A program made the translations under genes and the position numbers. A stretch of DNA of 64,000 nucleotides from Marinimicrobium sp050113635 (GTDB lineage Bacteria > Pseudomonadota > Gammaproteobacteria > Pseudomonadales > Cellvibrionaceae): NCBI RefSeq assembly GCF_050113635.1, contig NZ_JBNJLT010000001.1, positions 1,141,656 through 1,205,655 of the forward strand. Direction: 5' to 3'. Every line of letters starts with the position of its first letter. Position 1 is the stretch's first letter. This document shows, piece after piece, positions 60,544-64,000 of this stretch. The notes under the pieces are model-generated. The model was not told the origin of the DNA, did not search any database, and saw nothing but the letters and a program-made list of their open reading frames with translations.

Positions 60544-60615
60544 GTCTAACGCCTTGCTCACCGGTAAATTGCGAGCGCAGCGAGTAATTTATCCGCGTGC
60601 AGCAAATTGTTAGGC
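60544..60615 (-). other. attC site
   Basis: GTCTAAC (60544-60550) and GTTAGGC (60609-60615) bound a 72-bp site; TTGCGAGCGCAGCGAGTAA is its inner arm pair. Confidence 0.73.
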
Positions 60616-60633
60616 ATCAATTTTTGCCCGAGC

Positions 60634-61277
60634 TTAAAGACCTTGTACCCTTGACTTGCATGATGCCGTGGCCAACCAAGTATGAATATTACCAAACCAG
60701 CACCAACCTAGGCGTGGCGCTCCCTTGCTGATCCAGATGGAGGGCACTCGTTGATCTCCGTCGATACGTGAACCGGGCATTTGGATTGCATTGAATCGTT
60801 GCTTGTCAGTCAAAATCTCAGGGATTGCCAATACGCACTGTACTCCCTCATACATCGTCAAAGGCGTTCGGCCCTTGCCATCATATCGACACTATCACTA
60901 GGACTGATATTGAGCATTGATTTCCCTGTATCGACATCCCATAGCACATAAATGTCAGCTTCAGGGACAGCATGCGAGTGAATATCCAGAAAATCCTCAG
61001 GATTCTTTGGCGTCATTTCAATATAACCTTCGCGACCCTTATGATGTAGCTGAGACAATAGTTTATTGTAGGGAGCAACCTGCATTTTGAAAACGATAAC
61101 TACAGGGATATTCCCTTCTCTCGCATCTTGAGCAGCATCCAGTTCGATAATTTTTGACCGCAGCTCAGCGGTCTGTTGCTGCAACTTGGAAAGATCATAT
61201 CTAAATACATTTTCTCTTACCCGCTCAAACAACACATCTACTTGTCTATCAAATTCTGTGACTGGATCACTCAACAT
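60634..61277 (-). pseudogene. Frameshifted DUF5701-like cassette gene
   Basis: Two readings belong together. 61277-60858 encodes 139 residues (MLSDPVTEFDRQVDVLFERV to SDSVDMMARAERL), and 60861-60634 continues in the next frame with YEGVQCVLAIPEILTDKQRF and RVPSIWISKGAPRLGWCWFG. The join is at CGCCTTTGACG: one extra T would restore a single protein of about 213 residues. The second half looks like the RVPxxWxSxGxPxLGWCW region of DUF5701; that name is tentative. AAGGAG precedes the ATG at 61277. It may be a real mutation or a sequencing error. Confidence 0.65.
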
Positions 61278-61334
61278 TGAAGCTCCTTCATCTTGCGTCG
61301 AATCTTAATGTTCTGGCACTGGACTATTTTTGCT

Positions 61335-61410
61335 GCCTAACGCTCGCCATAAACGGCGCGAGGAACGAGCGTCCGGCGCCGTAGGCGCGAACTGCTGCAA
61401 CTTGTTATGC
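61335..61410 (-). other. attC site
   Basis: GCCTAAC (61335-61341) and GTTATGC (61404-61410). Arms CTCGCCATAAACGGCGCGAG and GAACGAGCGTCCGGCGCCG are nearly the same as in the sites at 56643 and 62294. Confidence 0.78.
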
Positions 61411-61792
61411 ATTTACAACCCCTTGGATGAACAAGTACGCACCAACTGTATAAGCTAATATTTGTAGCCAAAAACAGCCCCACGTAACCGGGCCGCTCCA
61501 TTTTGCCATGAAAGTATTGAAATCACCTCCGTCCTTGATCTTCTTCGCGGTATAGCGGTAATCAAGGAGCCGCGACACAGTTGCAGCACAGCCGAGCGCC
61601 GCCGAAACCGACCACAAAATAATTACACAATCTAGAGGCACCGCCTGATCGGCACCTCCCCCCCAGCTTTAGGTTGATGGCATAAGCTAATGACGCAACC
61701 GCAAACCCAAGGAACAAGTTGATCGAGAATGACAACTGTGTGATGCGGTAATTCTGCCACCGAATGTAACGCTCTTTCTGATCCGGGTTCAT
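61405..61792 (-). pseudogene. Frameshifted cassette gene for a four-helix membrane protein
   Basis: The start at 61792 (MNPDQKERYIRWQNYRITQL, with GGGAG just upstream) runs to AYAINLKLGG, where a run of seven G on the coding strand (61667-61673 region) shifts the frame. With six G the protein continues as GADQAVPLDCVIILWSVSAA and ends LQILAYTVGAYLFIQGVVNA, giving about 128 residues and four membrane helices. The downstream part alone is an open frame to 61641. Function unknown; sequencing error in the homopolymer is possible. Confidence 0.7.
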
Positions 61793-61803
61793 AGGCTCCC
61801 TAT

Positions 61804-61890
61804 GCATAACGCCAATATTAAGCGGCGCCCGACTAGGGCGTCCGGTGGACGGCCGCCAGGCCGGGAACGAACTTGAATGAATGGTTAGTT
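61804..61890 (-). other. attC site
   Basis: GCATAAC (61804-61810) and GTTAGTT (61884-61890) bound an 87-bp site with inner GCGGCGCCCGACTAGGGCG and GGACGGCCGCCAGGCC. The right half is related to the attC at 54818. Confidence 0.73.
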
Positions 61891-62280
61891 GCTGATGACA
61901 ATGGAAGCAGCCCGAACCAGTTGCACCAAGCCGTATACAAACGTTGCGAACCCACCAATACCCCAAAGCCAACCGAGCCCATTGAGTAGTGGGTTGTTCT
62001 TATCAGCTACTTCAGTTTTCACATGCAGCAGAAAAGCCTGACCAATCATATGGATCTTCAGCGTCACGAACAGAATGATTGCAGCCAGCAGACAATACCA
62101 ACCCGTCGTAGCAATGCTGGAGGCAGCTTCCGGCACGACGCCAGATTTCTTAGCGGAAACCATGACACTGATTGAAACTGACAGGGCACCACCGGCTATC
62201 AAAAACACTGCGTTCGCGAGGGAGTCAGCCCTGGCGCGAATTCGCTCCCATTCTTCGTGATTCTGCTCCAATGAATCCAT
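61885..62280 (-). CDS. Cassette membrane protein of unknown function, 131 residues
   Basis: Starts MDSLEQNHEEWERIRARADS (62280; GGAGAG just upstream), then three hydrophobic helices: AVFLIAGGALSVSISVMV, WYCLLAAIILFVTLKIHMIG and GWLWGIGGFATFVYGLVQLV. The layout resembles small holin-like or effector membrane proteins but no family was recognised. Confidence 0.72.
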   Translation of the reverse strand: MDSLEQNHEEWERIRARADSLANAVFLIAGGALSVSISVMVSAKKSGVVPEAASSIATTGWYCLLAAIILFVTLKIHMIGQAFLLHVKTEVADKNNPLLNGLGWLWGIGGFATFVYGLVQLVRAASIVISN

Positions 62281-62293
62281 TAACTCTCCAAAC

Positions 62294-62371
62294 AACTAAC
62301 GCTCGCCATAAACGGCGCGAGGAACGAGCGTCCGGCGACCGCAGGGAGCGAATTTCATGGTTTTGTTAGCC
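62294..62371 (-). other. attC site
   Basis: AACTAAC (62294-62300) and GTTAGCC (62365-62371). Inner arms CTCGCCATAAACGGCGCGAG and GAACGAGCGTCCGGCG match those of 61335 and 56643. Confidence 0.78.
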
Positions 62372-62941
62372 TTTTCTGACCCTGACGTGTAGATGTATGT
62401 ACTTGCTTCTACCAATATCACCTTCCACATCAACAAGAATGTCAACTATCTTCGGATGGTCCCGGTGGCGAACTTCACCCACCTCTTCACCCAGCGAGAC
62501 GAGTCCGTTTACGGCCTCAAGAAAGCGACCTACTTTCTCTTCATTTGAACCTTCATCTTCGACGTTCTTATTTCCAGGCACTGCAACATCTTTCAACTCT
62601 GCTGTGCCGTCGAACGAAGATGGCTGAAGCGCCATCGTAATCGACGCTACGAATAAACCAAAAAGCATCAAGCCAACAACGGAGTTCACCCCTGCCAATA
62701 CCTTACCTTCTTGCGTTAAAGGGGTGATGTCACCGAATCCAACAGTCGTCATATTGATCAAGGTGAAATAACACGATTGCCAATACCCCCAATCCTCCCA
62801 TATACGGATTACAGCAGAACTGGCAAGTGTATAAAGCACCCAAACAGCAGCGATGGCGATAATCCAACGCATGTTGCTGCGAAGGTCTCGGAGAGCGCTT
62901 CTCACTGGCGCTATTTTTAATTCCATTACGGGTTGTGGCAT
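62366..62941 (-). CDS. Two-helix potassium channel (cassette gene)
   Basis: A 191-residue ion channel: TM1 WIIAIAAVWVLYTLASSAVI, pore helix and selectivity filter NMTTVGFGDITPL, TM2 VLAGVNSVVGLMLFGLFVAS, and a soluble acidic C-terminus of about 90 residues without a recognisable RCK domain. TVGFGD is the K+ selectivity sequence. Start ATG 62941, with TTG 62944 as alternative. It is the last cassette before the IS element. Confidence 0.87.
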   Translation of the reverse strand: MPQPVMELKIAPVRSALRDLRSNMRWIIAIAAVWVLYTLASSAVIRIWEDWGYWQSCYFTLINMTTVGFGDITPLTQEGKVLAGVNSVVGLMLFGLFVASITMALQPSSFDGTAELKDVAVPGNKNVEDEGSNEEKVGRFLEAVNGLVSLGEEVGEVRHRDHPKIVDILVDVEGDIGRSKYIHLHVRVRKG

Positions 62942-62955
62942 CAATGATCCTATTT

Positions 62956-62962
62956 GGCTAAC
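62956..62962 (-). other. attC core site cut by an IS end
   Basis: GGCTAAC here is the leftward core GTTAGCC that opens the potassium-channel cassette. The rest of the preceding attC is missing: the terminal sequence of the IS begins at the next base (62963). Confidence 0.6.
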
Positions 62963-64000
62963 GAGGCTGTAGAAAAACGATTTCCGGAAATCGCTCCATC
63001 CTAGCCCCTTATCAATTTATGTCTGGCTAACATTTAACCAGATCCGCTTAACATAATCACCCATTATGGACAGTTGAGCCCATCCGAGTGTGGATAAGCC
63101 TGTGGATCAGGCCACAGCACCATAATTGGCTAACTTCTCGATGTTATGCACCAAACAGTATAGCTGCCATTGACCTTGCACTTTGCGTTTTCCCCGCAAG
63201 GAAAATCGATTAAGGCCTTTATTGGTGCCGATATTGCCAAACACTGGCTCGACTACTGACATGCGGTGTCCGTAAATCGCTTTGCCTTGTTTGCTGTCCA
63301 CGCGACGCTTCATCCAATCCGTTGCATTGGCGTGTATCGAGAAGGTTTTTGAGACTTGCCGACCGTTGCCTGTTCGAGTGTCGGCAGAAGCGGGGTTACG
63401 CATGCACTCGTTTTTAAGCGGGCAGCGACGACAGTCTGTGAGCTTTCCTTCAAAATACAGTTGGATGCGGCCAGGCCCTTGGCGATACTCATGTTTTAAC
63501 CACAGGTCATTGCCGGCTGGGCACTGGCAGCTTTTCTTTCTAAGGTTGAACCGAAATTCCGAAGCAGGGATGATCGGCTTGGTGCCTTTTACGGTGTCCT
63601 GATGACGCTTGCCATATTTTTCCTTCTGACGACCGAAGGTTTTATCTCTGGAGCGAAATTGGTTGTCTGGAATGTAGGCATTGATACCTTCGTCTTTTAG
63701 GTACGCGTCATTGGCACCGTTGGAAAAACCCGTATCGGCGGTCACAATCACGCCGGACTTCAGTATGCCGGGGTGAATACCGACTTTCCGGTAACGCTTC
63801 TCGATACGGGTCAGCACTGGCTTTAACGTATGGTGCTCCTGGCCTTCGCCGAAGGCTTGGGCATCCACAATGATCTGGTGTTTCTTATCGACCGTTGCGA
63901 CGCCGTTGTATCCCTGGATGGTGCCTTTGCTGGTGGTCATTTTCGCCGACTCGTTGTCGGTGATGTTGCTTTTAACCTCTTTGGGTCGCTTACCTTGCCC
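62963..64000 (-). mobile_element. IS1182-type insertion sequence, 3' portion (runs off the window)
   Basis: The likely tip GAGGCTGTAGAAAAAC (62963-62978) is followed by a perfect 16-bp palindrome CGATTTCCGGAAATCG (62978-62993) and, 114 bases further, the stop of the transposase gene. The other end lies beyond 64,000, so target duplications cannot be checked. Confidence 0.7.
63107..64000 (-). CDS. IS1182-family transposase (partial, 5' end missing)
   Basis: 298 codons in one open frame continuing past the edge. KRPKEVKSNITDNESAKMTT leads into KGTIQGYNGVATVDKKHQII, then TADTGFSNGANDAYL (catalytic Asp region), a Cys-rich block CQCPAGNDLW...CRRCPLKNEC, and RMSVVEPVFGNIGTNKGLNR with the final Glu of the DDE triad. 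The ATG at 63940 is internal, not the start. It moves the element by DDE transposition. Confidence 0.9.
   Translation of the reverse strand, partial: GQGKRPKEVKSNITDNESAKMTTSKGTIQGYNGVATVDKKHQIIVDAQAFGEGQEHHTLKPVLTRIEKRYRKVGIHPGILKSGVIVTADTGFSNGANDAYLKDEGINAYIPDNQFRSRDKTFGRQKEKYGKRHQDTVKGTKPIIPASEFRFNLRKKSCQCPAGNDLWLKHEYRQGPGRIQLYFEGKLTDCRRCPLKNECMRNPASADTRTGNGRQVSKTFSIHANATDWMKRRVDSKQGKAIYGHRMSVVEPVFGNIGTNKGLNRFSLRGKRKVQGQWQLYCLVHNIEKLANYGAVA

Noticed and set aside
60634..60861. Independent 75-residue gene
   Set aside because: It starts with TTG inside the preceding frame and continues that protein's sequence; better read as the second half of a frameshifted gene.
54818..62371. CRISPR array
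   Set aside because: The repeats are separated by genes, vary in length (48-100 bp) and are quasi-palindromic with AAC/GTT ends, so they are attC sites.
54179..64000. Integron integrase gene
   Set aside because: No tyrosine recombinase is encoded on either strand here; by polarity it should lie to the right of the window.
1..64000. tRNA or rRNA genes
   Set aside because: I saw no convincing cloverleaf, CCA end or rRNA segment by reading; a dedicated RNA search would be needed to exclude them fully.

Overview
The window looks like a chromosomal segment of a marine or polysaccharide-degrading gammaproteobacterium, probably of the Cellvibrio/Saccharophagus/Marinimicrobium type. The reasons are moderately high GC, a cox cluster in the Pseudomonas/Cellvibrio gene order, a secreted GH16 beta-glucanase with a Ser-rich linker, a Leloir galactose operon with a Na+/sugar symporter, osmolyte genes (BCCT transporter, ectoine hydroxylase), and a long integron cassette array. 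Taxonomy is inferred from gene content only.

Layout. 0-8.2 kb: 5' end of polA, a small exported protein, a GH16 lipoprotein, the znuA / zur-znuC-znuB zinc uptake locus with a shared Zur box, and a PlcP-like metallophosphoesterase preceded by four 11-bp-spaced Pho repeats. 8.2-9.9 kb: SGNH hydrolase lipoprotein and an IclR regulator. 10-18.8 kb: the complete aa3/caa3 cytochrome oxidase and heme A biogenesis cluster (coxB, coxA, cox11, cox3, surf1, ctaA, ctaB, sco1), transcribed leftwards. 19-24.4 kb: MATE exporter, peroxiredoxin, TIM-barrel protein and a diguanylate cyclase. 24.4-29.1 kb: a leftward four-gene operon (sulfotransferase, GT4 glycosyltransferase, DUF2334 deacetylase, PstS-OmpA fusion) with a Pho box directly upstream. 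29.1-34.4 kb: RpiB-like isomerase and a BCCT transporter-porin-solute-binding protein operon. 34.6-36.9 kb: three small-molecule exporters. 37-43.3 kb: the galE-galT-galK-sglT locus with a divergent LacI-type regulator and two candidate operators. 43.4-53.7 kb: mixed housekeeping and stress genes, including an orphan ectD, a cytochrome b561/PepSY pair and an EmrAB-type efflux pair with a divergent TetR.

From about 54.2 kb to 62.96 kb the sequence is an integron cassette array. Short, mostly leftward genes are separated by imperfectly palindromic attC sites with AAC...GTT ends. The cargo includes five or six intact toxin-antitoxin modules (brnTA, two higBA, two yefM-yoeB, one toxin-first HTH/RelE pair), an internally deleted yoeB relic, a GNAT acetyltransferase, an ABM monooxygenase, a 2-TM potassium channel, and several unknown or frameshifted genes. 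No integrase lies in the window; the gene polarity predicts intI beyond the right edge. The array is cut at 62,963 by the end of an IS1182-type element whose transposase runs off the window.

The most interesting hypothesis joins the two Pho-box loci. PlcP would release diacylglycerol from phospholipids under phosphate starvation, and the co-regulated glycosyltransferase and sulfotransferase could rebuild it as a phosphorus-free, possibly sulfated glycolipid. The Pho boxes are seen in the sequence; the lipid product is inference. A second theme is that the leftward TA cassettes each carry their own TTGACA-type promoter with an inverted-repeat operator in or overlapping the promoter, which would make them independent of the integron promoter.
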